Shown piece after piece: positions 25,351 to 31,662 of a DNA stretch of 48,135 nucleotides. The first letter of the stretch is position 1. Each line of letters starts with the position of its first letter. The translations under genes were made by a program, and so were the position numbers. The notes under the pieces are model-generated. The model did no database searches and had not been told where the DNA came from. It saw only the letters and a program-made list of their open reading frames with translations. This DNA is from a virus. Location of the stretch: IMG/VR virus record IMGVR_UViG_3300013137_000003, positions 1 through 48,135 of that record. One strand, given 5' to 3'.

Positions 25351-26228
25351 AAGTCTGCCTTCACCTTCACATAGACAGGAAATCGTGGGACTTTCCTACC
25401 TACAGTTATGTGTTGATACTTGACCACCGCTTTAAAACCACCTGAGGTTAACAATCCTTTAGTTTCCCACAGTTTAACACGTTCCTCGTCAGTGAAGCCA
25501 GTTCCTACATTGAACAAGTTACCATCACCTGACTTACACGTTAAGGCACCGAGGCGATCCTTGGGATTTCCATCTTTGTCATACTCCTCAACATAATCGA
25601 CTATCTCATACTCATCCTGTTGCTTAGGTTTAAACTTCATCACCCATGTTGAGCGTTTACGTTCATAAGGGCCCATTTTATGCCTAACAATGATGCCCTC
25701 ATATCCGAGTTCGATCACCTTATCAAACACACGAGTTATGTCATCAAGGGATTCACATAGCCAGAAGGGCGCTACTTCAATAGACGAACTGAGGTTGCGT
25801 AAGTTTTCAATTAACAAAGTCCGTTGCATCTGAGGTAATTTATTAACTATGTCGAAACAGTGGAATTTGATACTTGAATAATCAGGATGGAGATTGACGG
25901 TACGAGAAGTTATGCTAACTATCTCCTCGAATGGCTTTCCATGGCAGTAAAGTTCACCATCAAGTTCGGCTGTTAACTTTAACCTACGCAGTGATTCATT
26001 GACTTGAGGTACTGAATAGAAGATGTTCTCCTCACTTGAAAGTAACATAAATTCATCTCCTTTAGGACCAGTCATTGTAGGAACCGCTCTGCACCTAACT
26101 CCATCGTACTTAGGTTGTACGATGTAGGGAGGTTCCCACTTACTAAGACGCCTCTCTTCAAAGGGATAACATTTCATTATCCCATTCCAATACTTAGTAA
26201 AGCGAGTCTCGAGTTCCCCGTTGATCAT
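25347..26228 (-). CDS. ATP-dependent DNA ligase
   Basis: 293 residues. Motif I is 'QPKYDGVRC' with the adenylated Lys40; motif III 'AELDGELYCHG'; motif IV 'GYEGIIVRH'; motif V 'WVMKFKP'; then a C-terminal OB-fold-like domain. Size and motifs match the short phage ligases of the T7 type. It seals nicks in replicating phage DNA in the cytoplasm. Its start overlaps the upstream small gene by four bases. Confidence 0.93.
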   Translation of the reverse strand: MINGELETRFTKYWNGIMKCYPFEERRLSKWEPPYIVQPKYDGVRCRAVPTMTGPKGDEFMLLSSEENIFYSVPQVNESLRRLKLTAELDGELYCHGKPFEEIVSITSRTVNLHPDYSSIKFHCFDIVNKLPQMQRTLLIENLRNLSSSIEVAPFWLCESLDDITRVFDKVIELGYEGIIVRHKMGPYERKRSTWVMKFKPKQQDEYEIVDYVEEYDKDGNPKDRLGALTCKSGDGNLFNVGTGFTDEERVKLWETKGLLTSGGFKAVVKYQHITVGRKVPRFPVYVKVKADL

Positions 26229-26473
26229 GAGACCTCCAATTCTTTAATCAGTTTGTAGTAGGCTAGTTGGAGAACTTTCCAGGTTTTGTAACTATTATAA
26301 GTTGATTCTAATTCTAATTCTTCTCTACCGGCTATGTAGATTGAGAAGGTAAATTCTTCATTCCAGGAACTTTTAACCATCTCAATCGAGCATGGTCTTT
26401 TTGATATTCTATATAGTTCGCTAACCATCTTCTTTATCCGTGCTAAAGACGGTTCCTTAGTAATCTTTTCCAT
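26225..26473 (-). CDS. Small hypothetical protein, 82 residues
   Basis: ATG at 26473 preceded by an AAGGGA-like weak ribosome site. The sequence starts MEKITKEPSLARIKKMVSEL and has a central strand-like part ('EEFTFSIYIAGREELELEST') and a C-terminal helix. I do not recognise it. It overlaps the ligase ATG, so it is part of the same operon, and palindrome copy 7 lies about 20 bases upstream of its start. Confidence 0.65.
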   Translation of the reverse strand: MEKITKEPSLARIKKMVSELYRISKRPCSIEMVKSSWNEEFTFSIYIAGREELELESTYNSYKTWKVLQLAYYKLIKELEVS

Positions 26474-26494
26474 AGTCTTTTTTCCCTTTCATTC

Positions 26495-26519
26495 AGTTTG
26501 TTCAAAATTTGGATGATCT
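26495..26519. repeat. Dispersed palindrome copy 7
   Basis: Left arm AGTTTGTTCAAA, right arm TTTGGATGATCT. It is in the gap upstream of the gene starting at 26473. A short frame through it encodes KIIQILNKL, close to the KFVQILNEL encoded by copy 6. Confidence 0.88.
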
Positions 26520-26573
26520 TGTTGGGCCTCATAGTGCCTAATCCATGTAAGTAGTCAAAGTGGATCTTACCGC

Positions 26574-26762
26574 TTAACTTTTTTGAGTCACAGACCACCC
26601 AAAAAGCATAGCTTTGGAAAAGGTCACTAACTTGATTTTTTCATCTGACGTTGCAGCACACGAGAATTGCAACACTGTTTCATTATCATGCAGTATCTTA
26701 ACATTTTCGAAAGTAAATGTTTTTCCAGTAGGTGTGAAAACGCAAAGAATATCAAATTCCAT
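26574..26762 (-). CDS. Small hypothetical protein, 62 residues (possible frameshift extension)
   Basis: The ATG at 26762 has GGAGGTG about six bases upstream, so the longer frame to 26795 is not used. The product begins MEFDILCVFTPTGKTFTFEN and ends GWSVTQKS. Just before the TAA is a run of six A after C. A -1 slip there would continue through an open frame to 26443 ('KLSGKIHFDYLHGLGTMR', then the palindrome-coded KIIQILNKL). Whether such a slip occurs is unknown; without it, the stretch 26474-26573 is uncoded. Function unknown. Confidence 0.6.
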   Translation of the reverse strand: MEFDILCVFTPTGKTFTFENVKILHDNETVLQFSCAATSDEKIKLVTFSKAMLFGWSVTQKS

Positions 26763-26964
26763 AATAGTCACCTCCTTTTTTAAGATTTGATTCAACTAAT
26801 CGTTCGAGACAGATGACTTTGCCACTGCTCAACTCTGTGTTAGACAGCAGATATTTTATAGCCTCCTGAAAGCCTGCTACGAAATAAGCCTGTTCGCTTG
26901 CGCTTAAGTGCTCTGCTAATCCTACAGCTATAACACCAGCCTCTTCTACTGTTGGTAGATTCAT
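26752..26964 (-). CDS. Small hypothetical protein, 70 residues
   Basis: The ATG at 26964 is chosen because GGAG lies six bases upstream. A longer frame to 27060 would start right after a terminator and has no ribosome site. The product begins MNLPTVEEAGVIAVGLAEHL and is mostly helical. A 20-base direct repeat (26823-26842 and 27021-27040), coding for NTELSS in this frame, occurs once inside the gene and once upstream of it. Function unknown. Confidence 0.55.
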   Translation of the reverse strand: MNLPTVEEAGVIAVGLAEHLSASEQAYFVAGFQEAIKYLLSNTELSSGKVICLERLVESNLKKGGDYYGI

Positions 26965-27071
26965 ATCATTCTCCTGCTTTATGGGTGTGTCTAACAAGGC
27001 GTCGGAGCGTACTGCTTCTTCACTGCTCAACTCTGTGTTATTTCTCACTACATGGTACATTTTTTAGGACC

Positions 27072-27108
27072 AAAAAATGTCCTGGGAGGACATTCTCACT
27101 CCCAGGAC
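27072..27108 (-). terminator. Rho-independent terminator after the 128-residue gene
   Basis: On the - strand a perfect 10-bp G/C-rich stem (27099-27108 with 27079-27088) is followed by A and six T. It ends the transcription unit of the gene at 27129-27515. Confidence 0.85.
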
Positions 27109-27128
27109 AATCGATAGAGTTACCTGAG

Positions 27129-27515
27129 TTACTTTGCAGCTCGAGCGGTCAATTCGGCGATCATTCTTTTTTGCTCTTCTGGAGTCGCAGCGGCATACAT
27201 AGCGAGGAAGGCCTGCTTTGGATCGATAGGAGCAGAGCGCTGAGCGACACCCATCTTGGCACTTCCTAAATTGGCTTGCAGTTGGGCTTGGTTCCAACCT
27301 CTCTTCATCCCGGTCCTCATGCTTGCCTGCAAAGTCTTGACCCAGTTGGCATCAGCATTGCTGTGAACAGCCTCGTCGCCAAATAGCTCGATTGACTCTT
27401 TGGCAGTTGCGCCGCTCTTCACAGTGATTGTGTAAGGGCCAATTTGGGCTTGGAGAAGTTTGCCGGATGCATCTCTTTTCTCAGGTACTGTCGCTTGAAC
27501 TTTTAAATCTTTCAT
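27129..27515 (-). CDS. Hypothetical protein in its own insulated transcription unit
   Basis: 128 residues, GGAGG seven bases before the ATG. It begins MKDLKVQATVPEKRDASGKL; the N-terminal half looks strand-rich, and the second half is Ala/Gln/Met-rich and helical ('MKRGWNQAQLQANLGSAKMG', 'MYAAATPEEQKRMIAELTAR'). Unlike its neighbours it has its own promoter-like sequence upstream and a strong terminator downstream, and it looks richer in G+C. High expression early in infection is likely. A DNA-binding, host-takeover or anti-defence role is possible, but no motif decides this. Confidence 0.8.
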   Translation of the reverse strand: MKDLKVQATVPEKRDASGKLLQAQIGPYTITVKSGATAKESIELFGDEAVHSNADANWVKTLQASMRTGMKRGWNQAQLQANLGSAKMGVAQRSAPIDPKQAFLAMYAAATPEEQKRMIAELTARAAK

Positions 27516-27568
27516 AACTTTCCTCCTTAGTTTTTTTCCCGTTAGGGATGTTTAATTGTTATTCAATG

Positions 27569-27597
27569 ACGTTAACATAACTATAGAAAATTGTCAA
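27569..27597 (-). promoter_or_regulatory. Sigma-70-like promoter for the 128-residue gene
   Basis: On the - strand TTGACA, 17 bases, then TAACGT, in an AT-rich gap about 50 bases before the ATG at 27515. The -35 is perfect and the -10 is weak. Confidence 0.55.
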
Positions 27598-27627
27598 TGA
27601 AAAATTTGGTACATTTATTCACAGTTA

Positions 27628-27834
27628 TTAACCACCTCCTTTTTTTTCCATCAGTTTACCTACCTTCTTTAAATAGGCTAAGGCTCTCCCTTGATTGTAT
27701 TTAAGCAAAGTACGAAACTTCTCATACTGAAACTCTCCAACCAAGTGATAAGTATAACACTTATTACCTATCGCTATGGTTAGGAGAGAATAAGTGTGGT
27801 TCCAACTTATCGTGCGTACCCTAAGATCATCCAC
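27628..27834 (-). CDS. KTSC-like small protein, 68 residues
   Basis: GTG start at 27834, overlapping the previous gene's end by 28 bases, with no strong ribosome site, so it probably depends on translation of the upstream gene. 'VRTISWNHTYSLLTIAIGNK' then 'CYTYHLVGEFQYEKFRTLLK' follows the strand pattern of the KTSC domain, found beside or inside phage and nuclease proteins. The match is by eye and moderate. Function unknown. Confidence 0.6.
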   Translation of the reverse strand: MDDLRVRTISWNHTYSLLTIAIGNKCYTYHLVGEFQYEKFRTLLKYNQGRALAYLKKVGKLMEKKGGG

Positions 27835-28016
27835 AGTCGTTCCATTAAGGTATAGTTCACTTCAGGTTTCTTAGTCACATCTACTGTATACTCACCAATT
27901 CCAGTATGCCCAACTTCATATTGGTGAGTTTTGTCACTGAATCTAAGCATTCCCTTATTATGGTTAAGGATGATCTTCTTTACGTCTTCTATCCTATAGA
28001 TAGTTGTAACTATCAT
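27807..28016 (-). CDS. Small hypothetical protein, 69 residues
   Basis: A strong AAGGAGGAGGTG lies just before the ATG at 28016. The product begins MIVTTIYRIEDVKKIILNHN and ends with 'EVNYTLMERLWMILGYAR', with a middle of short strands. Not recognised. It belongs to a run of small genes from 28743 down to 27628 that share spacing and direction and are probably served by the promoter at 28787-28815. Confidence 0.65.
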   Translation of the reverse strand: MIVTTIYRIEDVKKIILNHNKGMLRFSDKTHQYEVGHTGIGEYTVDVTKKPEVNYTLMERLWMILGYAR

Positions 28017-28034
28017 ATGATCACCTCCTCCTTT

Positions 28035-28334
28035 TTAAAGTTCAATTCCCAGTGCCCTGGCTACTTCCAGTATTTGTTCTTTAGATAGTTGAACTGCTAA
28101 GTTAGTTGCATTTTTCTTTTCCTTCTCCTTTATATATTTAACTCTCCCATCATGTTCAGCAAGTTCTCTGTCGGCACTACTATATCTCTTATACCACATC
28201 ATGTAGGCTTCTTCGAACTGCGTGAGGTATTTCCTAAGCAATTTACAATCTTCGCTTAGTTCTTTCATTCTCGATTTTGCACTTGCTCGCTCAATCTCAA
28301 GATTGAGCAACTCCTTATCAGTTAACTCCTTCAC
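28035..28334 (-). CDS. Coiled-coil protein, 99 residues
   Basis: GTG start with GGGG seven bases upstream. The sequence is highly charged and helical ('KELLNLEIERASAKSRMKEL', 'KLLRKYLTQFEEAYMMWYKR'), with heptad-like spacing through about residue 80, then a short C-terminal helix ('KEQILEVARALGIEL'). It overlaps the upstream gene by four bases. Function unknown; dimerisation is likely. Confidence 0.65.
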   Translation of the reverse strand: MKELTDKELLNLEIERASAKSRMKELSEDCKLLRKYLTQFEEAYMMWYKRYSSADRELAEHDGRVKYIKEKEKKNATNLAVQLSKEQILEVARALGIEL

Positions 28335-28528
28335 GCTTTTTCCCCTTTCGTTAAGTTACTTGGATCAACTTTGCGAACTCTCGAACTACGTCCATAGCGA
28401 GGAGTCCATCCCTTACTCTTAACAGGTGAGTGATAGATGGCATGGAAGTCAGTCATTGCTGCTCTGACTTCGGTCGAGACGATAAGGTCTATAAATTCCT
28501 TCATTGGTCTACCGTTGACTGTAATCAT
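28331..28528 (-). CDS. Small basic protein, 65 residues
   Basis: The ATG at 28528 immediately follows palindrome copy 8, whose right half has changed to GGAGG and serves as the ribosome site, six bases from the start. The product ends with a basic patch ('GWTPRYGRSSRVRKVD'). Function unknown. Confidence 0.65.
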   Translation of the reverse strand: MITVNGRPMKEFIDLIVSTEVRAAMTDFHAIYHSPVKSKGWTPRYGRSSRVRKVDPSNLTKGEKA

Positions 28529-28553
28529 AGATCCTCCAAAATCTGAACGAACT
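28529..28553. repeat. Dispersed palindrome copy 8 (degenerate, doubles as ribosome site)
   Basis: Left arm AGATCCTCCAAA, right arm TCTGAACGAACT. On the - strand it lies exactly between a TAG stop and an ATG. Its changed arm reads TTTTGGAGGATCT, supplying GGAGG. Confidence 0.75.
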
Positions 28554-28740
28554 ATTTAACTTTAAGGGTTAACTTCTTCCTGAATCCATCTTCGTTAATT
28601 AGGTGAACAATGATCTCCGCATCGTCTTCGAATGACTCCGGTCCGAAGATAGCATAGTCCCACTTATCCCATCTCTCCATCTCTTTGGGGAACTCACTCT
28701 CCAACACTTCTTCAATTGTTACTGCTTGTCTTTCAGCCAT
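28552..28740 (-). CDS. Small acidic protein, 62 residues
   Basis: First gene after the consensus promoter at 28787-28815. Either the ATG at 28740 or the GTG at 28743 could be the start; GGGAGG lies 10 or 7 bases upstream. It begins MAERQAVTIEEVLESEFPKE and contains 'DKWDYAIFGPESFEDDAEII'. Strongly acidic, a feature shared by DNA-mimic and host-takeover proteins but not diagnostic. Function unknown. Confidence 0.65.
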   Translation of the reverse strand: MAERQAVTIEEVLESEFPKEMERWDKWDYAIFGPESFEDDAEIIVHLINEDGFRKKLTLKVK

Positions 28741-28786
28741 CACTCACTCACCTCCCTTCTCACTTACGTTTCTCATTTTTTAACAC

Positions 28787-28815
28787 ATTATAACACATCT
28801 CCAAACATTTGTCAA
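28787..28815 (-). promoter_or_regulatory. Consensus sigma-70 promoter
   Basis: On the - strand TTGACA (28810-28815), exactly 17 bases, TATAAT (28787-28792): a perfect match to the bacterial consensus, about 45 bases before the gene starting at 28740. It should be strong and recognised by the host polymerase. Confidence 0.9.
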
Positions 28816-28819
28816 TAAG

Positions 28820-28863
28820 TTAATCACCTGAATCATTATATCTTTAACGATTCAGATGATTAA
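28820..28863. repeat. Inverted repeat abutting the consensus promoter
   Basis: 15-bp arms 28820-28834 and 28849-28863 with one mismatch, enclosing 14 bases. It lies a few bases upstream of the -35, so it could bind a regulator; as RNA it could be the 3' end hairpin of the upstream gene, but there is no T-run. Confidence 0.7.
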
Positions 28864-28875
28864 CTATTGATTAAT

Positions 28876-28900
28876 AGATCATTCAAAATTTGGACGATCT
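28876..28900. repeat. Dispersed palindrome copy 9
   Basis: Left arm AGATCATTCAAA, right arm TTTGGACGATCT. The upstream - strand gene ends inside it, reading K-D-R-P-N-F-E then TGA. Both arms have the AGAT form. Confidence 0.9.
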
Positions 28901-29583
28901 TTAATCACCACTTTCTTCATCCACTCTGGATCAACCGGAGCGTTTTCCTTCTCTCTCACTTTCCTCTCTCTTTCCTTATCATAGTTATTTAACTCCTCAC
29001 TACTCATTCCTTCCTTCATCACTTTCCCTTCTCCATCAACTTCAGCAATAACTCCACTTTCCCTTGCCTGCTTAATCACTGCCTCTTTAGCATTCTTTAT
29101 TTCCTCCTCCTTCCTCTTCCTCTCAATCTCCACTAACTCATTGTAAAGTGATTGATTCCTTGGTACTTTTCTTATTCTCTCAATCACTTCACTTTCAGGC
29201 GCTTTAACACTGTTTGCATTGTGCAGAGTGTTATACTGTGCACTTGCTACCACTCTTGGATCAACTCCTTCATCTCTCATACTCTCAAATGCAAGTGTAT
29301 GAGCGATTTTGGTTCTCGTCCTCCCTCTCAATCCAGGTTGATAAAGTCCCAGGCCTATCATCAATCTATTCGCTTCCTCCACACTCACTTCATCTTCACT
29401 CATCTGCCCATTAGCTATCAAACTTTGTTTCAGCAATTCTAGACTCCAACTCACTAACTGACTCATGCTGTTAATTCTAATCCCTTTCCTCTCCCAATAC
29501 CCAGTTAACTCTGCCAGCACTACCATACTTATCCTCGCTTGCACTGGTATTGAGCTTTCCACTCTTTCTTCATAACTTTGCAT
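28879..29583 (-). CDS. Possible ribbon-helix-helix regulator with long helical tail
   Basis: 234 residues; AGGAGG lies just before the ATG. 'IPVQARISMVVLAELTGYWE' followed by 'MSQLVSWSLELLKQSLIANG' resembles a strand-helix-helix DNA-binding fold. The rest is charged and helical. Near the C-terminus 'KQARESGVIAEVDGE' closely resembles 'TAARESGMIVDVEPE' in the probable small terminase at 31090. It is the first gene left of the repeat-rich control segment, a usual place for an early regulator, and its end lies in palindrome copy 9. The regulator call is inference. Confidence 0.6.
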   Translation of the reverse strand: MQSYEERVESSIPVQARISMVVLAELTGYWERKGIRINSMSQLVSWSLELLKQSLIANGQMSEDEVSVEEANRLMIGLGLYQPGLRGRTRTKIAHTLAFESMRDEGVDPRVVASAQYNTLHNANSVKAPESEVIERIRKVPRNQSLYNELVEIERKRKEEEIKNAKEAVIKQARESGVIAEVDGEGKVMKEGMSSEELNNYDKERERKVREKENAPVDPEWMKKVVIKDRPNFE

Positions 29584-29660
29584 AACTCCTCCTTTCTCTC
29601 ACTTTTTCCTCACTCATTCCTCTTAGTGGTTGAAACAAGTGATTGAAATAGTGATTGGTT

Positions 29661-29685
29661 AGATTGTTCAAATTTTGGACGAACT
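29661..29685. repeat. Dispersed palindrome copy 10
   Basis: Left arm AGATTGTTCAAA, right arm TTTGGACGAACT, in the non-coding segment about 80 bases upstream of the gene starting at 29583. Confidence 0.9.
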
Positions 29686-29787
29686 GTTAAATTGTACGTA
29701 TGTAATGTATTACGTATTATGTCATCTGTCATCTGTCATGTTGTCAATAGTTTGCTTGTCCCCAGAGGTGTATATTGCATACAATGC

Positions 29788-29826
29788 CTACCTACAATAT
29801 CTACCTACAATATCTACCTACAATAC
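29788..29826. repeat. 13-base tandem repeat, three units
   Basis: Three head-to-tail units of CTACCTACAATAT, the last with one change. It lies in the AT-rich candidate origin. Confidence 0.9.
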
Positions 29827-29889
29827 ATACATTCATTACGAGTAGCCTACAATATATATATTCTTTTATATATACATGTAGTATGTATT

Positions 29890-29916
29890 CATTGTATGCA
29901 TTGTATGCATTGTATG
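29890..29916. repeat. 9-base tandem repeat, three units
   Basis: Three units of CATTGTATG. An inverted copy, GCATACAATG, lies 100 bases away at 29777-29786. Confidence 0.9.
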
Positions 29917-29949
29917 TATGCATATGCCCTCACCTGGAAGAGCAAACCA

Positions 29950-29978
29950 TTGACATTTCCTACACCATACATTAATAC
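29950..29978 (+). promoter_or_regulatory. Weak rightward promoter-like sequence
   Basis: TTGACA, 17 bases, TAATAC. The -35 with its flank TTGACATTTCC is identical to that of the strong promoter at 31020. No + strand gene lies close downstream, so it may drive an untranslated RNA or be chance. Confidence 0.3.
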
Positions 29979-30007
29979 ACCATACATCACCTACCTGTAA
30001 TTGTCAA
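29979..30007 (-). promoter_or_regulatory. Weak leftward promoter-like sequence
   Basis: On the - strand TTGACA, 17 bases, TATGGT. It could serve the gene at 29583 and so restart transcription after the terminator at 30084-30119. Confidence 0.35.
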
Positions 30008-30083
30008 CGTAATATTCTGCACAATGTCATTTCCTCGAACCTACATCTACCTACACCTACACTTTACACTTTACACTCTAAAC

Positions 30084-30119
30084 AAAAAAAGCCCTACAGA
30101 ACCTAATCCATAGGGCTTT
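30084..30119 (-). terminator. Rho-independent terminator
   Basis: On the - strand stem AAAGCCCTA / TAGGGCTTT with a 14-base loop, followed by seven T in all. It ends the transcript of the single gene 30151-30510. Confidence 0.85.
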
Positions 30120-30150
30120 CCTCCACCTGACATAGTTACTTACAAACTAC

Positions 30151-30510
30151 TCATTCATCTACATCGTCCTGATATTTAGCAAGTTCTCTTTCCAGGTATT
30201 CCTTAACTGAGATTCCTTCCGCTGCTGCCGCTGAGACAGGATCGAAAGTTATTTGCGTTCTCCCTGGAGCACTAAAGGAAAGTTCAATAGTTTGATTACT
30301 GTTCCACTTGTCAAAGTTTCTCCTCCCAGGGCCATTCTGCCAACTTATAACCGCACCGCTTAAGGCCTTCTGAAAGACGTCATGTAAAGTAATACCATGA
30401 AACTTTACACTAAGGTTTATCCGTTTGAACTCCTCGCTCCCTTTATAAGGTCTGATGTTACAACCCTTGGATAAAACGAGATTATCAACTTTTTCATTCA
30501 TATCTAACAT
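30151..30510 (-). CDS. First leftward gene, hypothetical, 119 residues
   Basis: AAGGAG precedes the ATG. The product begins MLDMNEKVDNLVLSKGCNIR and contains 'VKFHGITLHDVFQKALSGAV' and 'QTIELSFSAPGRTQI', ending in an acidic helix. It lies alone between the leftward promoter at 30695-30723 and the terminator at 30084-30119, so it is the first gene transcribed leftward. Such genes are often host-takeover or regulatory. Not recognised. Confidence 0.7.
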   Translation of the reverse strand: MLDMNEKVDNLVLSKGCNIRPYKGSEEFKRINLSVKFHGITLHDVFQKALSGAVISWQNGPGRRNFDKWNSNQTIELSFSAPGRTQITFDPVSAAAAEGISVKEYLERELAKYQDDVDE

Positions 30511-30694
30511 AGCTTTTCTCCTTACGTTTTTAATAGGTTTAAACGTGATCGGTTTAAAACTATGTCAGGTTTCGTTATTTCGCCGAGGTAATGGATATGG
30601 CTTTACAGGTTTAGGTGTTCGCATGAGTGGACACCGCACCTACCAGATAATATTCACCTCGTATGTCAATGAACTAATATTTAATTTTGAAACC

Positions 30695-30723
30695 ATTATG
30701 ACATAGTTTTAATGGGTTGTCAA
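30695..30723 (-). promoter_or_regulatory. Leftward sigma-70-like promoter
   Basis: On the - strand TTGACA (30718-30723), 17 bases, CATAAT (30695-30700). Five of six -10 bases match. It drives the gene at 30510, leaving a 5' leader of about 180 bases. Confidence 0.75.
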
Positions 30724-30864
30724 GTTGGGCATGGGGGTAGTTTTTTGCATAGTTACGGCGGGTTGACTCCTCTCCAAAATGGAAGGTAGTTTAGAACAAT
30801 GTACAATTTCGTAACATTTGCTACAGATCATCCATCTATCTATCCGTAACAGATAGTTGGTAAC

Positions 30865-30889
30865 AGATCGTGCAAAAATTGGACAAACT
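30865..30889. repeat. Dispersed palindrome copy 11
   Basis: Left arm AGATCGTGCAAA, right arm ATTGGACAAACT, within the divergent control region among the GTAACA units. Confidence 0.88.
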
Positions 30890-30958
30890 ACGTAACAAAT
30901 GAGAGGTTCCATGCCTGGGTCCCATGCCTAACGTTTATAGTTTAGTTATAGAAAGGTA

Positions 30959-30973
30959 GTACAAAATTTGTAC
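30959..30973. repeat. Perfect 15-base palindrome
   Basis: GTACAAAATTTGTAC. Its CAAAATTTG core is the same as the core of the dispersed palindrome, but the flanks differ. It lies about 50 bases upstream of the rightward -35. Confidence 0.85.
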
Positions 30974-31019
30974 AATTTCGTAACAATAGTACCTACCTAC
31001 AACCGTACAGAATAATACC

Positions 31020-31048
31020 TTGACATTTCCATCATTTAATGGTATACT
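31020..31048 (+). promoter_or_regulatory. Rightward sigma-70-like promoter
   Basis: TTGACA (31020-31025), exactly 17 bases, TATACT (31043-31048), about 40 bases before the gene at 31090. The best rightward promoter in the window; probably the start of the late block. Confidence 0.85.
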
Positions 31049-31089
31049 GATCTCAACTAAAGTTAAAAAAATTTTTCTGAGAAAATTTT

Positions 31090-31662
31090 ATGGAAACTGA
31101 ATTAGTTACAAGAAATGGCCTTTATGGATTTGAGTTCCGTGACCTCGATGGGAGGAGAGCTGAAGATGGAGAACGTAAAACTTACGAAATCAAACAGCTT
31201 TGGCAACGCTCTCATGAAATTGTGAGATTGGCTGCTCTTGGATGGAAGCAAACTGAAATCGCCCAAATCTTAAACATTCATCCTCAAACAGTCAGCAATA
31301 CACTCAATTCAAACCTGGGTGAGTTAAAACTTTCCGAAATTCGCCAGGATAAAGATCGTGAAGCGAAAAAGGTCATAGAGCGTGTTCGTGTTTTAACCAA
31401 TCGTGCTCTTGACGTTTATCAAGAGATTTTCGAAAACGAAGATGGTTCGGCTTCCGTTAAAGATCGAAAGGATGTAGCTGACACAGTCCTACTCGAACTC
31501 TCTGGTCTCCGTGTTCCTACTAAAGTCCAATCCAGTTCCACTCACATTGGACTTACAAAGGCTGACCTTGAAGAATTCAAGCAGCGTGCAATCACTGCTG
31601 CTCGTGAATCTGGAATGATCGTAGACGTTGAACCTGAGGAAGTTAATGAACAAACTACTTGA
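31090..31662 (+). CDS. Probable terminase small subunit (helix-turn-helix)
   Basis: 190 residues. The ATG is preceded by AT-rich sequence with only a weak GAG. A helix-turn-helix is clear ('GWKQTEIAQILNIHPQTVSN', about residues 54-73), followed by charged oligomerisation-type helices ('VRVLTNRALDVYQEIFENED') and a tail with 'TAARESGMIVDVEPEE'. This is the usual build of small terminases, which pick the packaging site; that site is often next to the gene, and a repeat cluster lies just upstream. The large terminase is 4.3 kb downstream. A transcription regulator is the main alternative. Confidence 0.65.
   Translation: METELVTRNGLYGFEFRDLDGRRAEDGERKTYEIKQLWQRSHEIVRLAALGWKQTEIAQILNIHPQTVSNTLNSNLGELKLSEIRQDKDREAKKVIERVRVLTNRALDVYQEIFENEDGSASVKDRKDVADTVLLELSGLRVPTKVQSSSTHIGLTKADLEEFKQRAITAARESGMIVDVEPEEVNEQTT

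Larger units (their letters stand above)
29584..30083. other. Repeat-rich non-coding segment, candidate replication origin
   Basis: About 500 bases with no supported gene. It holds palindrome copy 10, a 7-base tandem repeat (29721-29739), a 13-base tandem repeat, a 9-base tandem repeat with an inverted copy, long A/T stretches rich in TA steps, and two weak promoter-like sequences facing each other. Open frames on the + strand here are low-complexity and not credible. Confidence 0.5.
30801..30985. repeat. Direct repeats and GTAACA iterons
   Basis: GTACAATTTCGTAACA occurs at 30801-30816 and again at 30970-30985. GTAACA recurs near 30846, 30860 and 30892. This cluster lies between the two divergent promoters, just upstream of the probable small terminase gene. 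Confidence 0.8.
30511..31089. other. Divergent control region
   Basis: About 580 bases without a gene. It carries the leftward promoter (30695-30723), the rightward promoter (31020-31048), palindrome copy 11, a perfect 15-base palindrome (30959-30973), a 16-base direct repeat, and at least five GTAACA units between 30811 and 30985. These are likely binding sites for a regulator, the initiator or the terminase. Confidence 0.75.

Noticed and set aside
26965-27060. N-terminal extension of the small gene at 26752 to the ATG at 27060
   Set aside because: The extended start follows directly on a terminator and has no ribosome site, while the ATG at 26964 has GGAG at six bases.
29692-30000. 102-residue + strand frame in the repeat region
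   Set aside because: It is made of tandem-repeat translation (Tyr/Ile/His/Cys-rich), lacks a ribosome site and lies in the candidate origin.
28879-31089. Integrase, lysogeny repressor or tRNA genes in the control region
   Set aside because: No tyrosine or serine recombinase motif, no classical repressor gene and no cloverleaf was found in or near the region, so lysogeny is not supported despite the operator-like sites.
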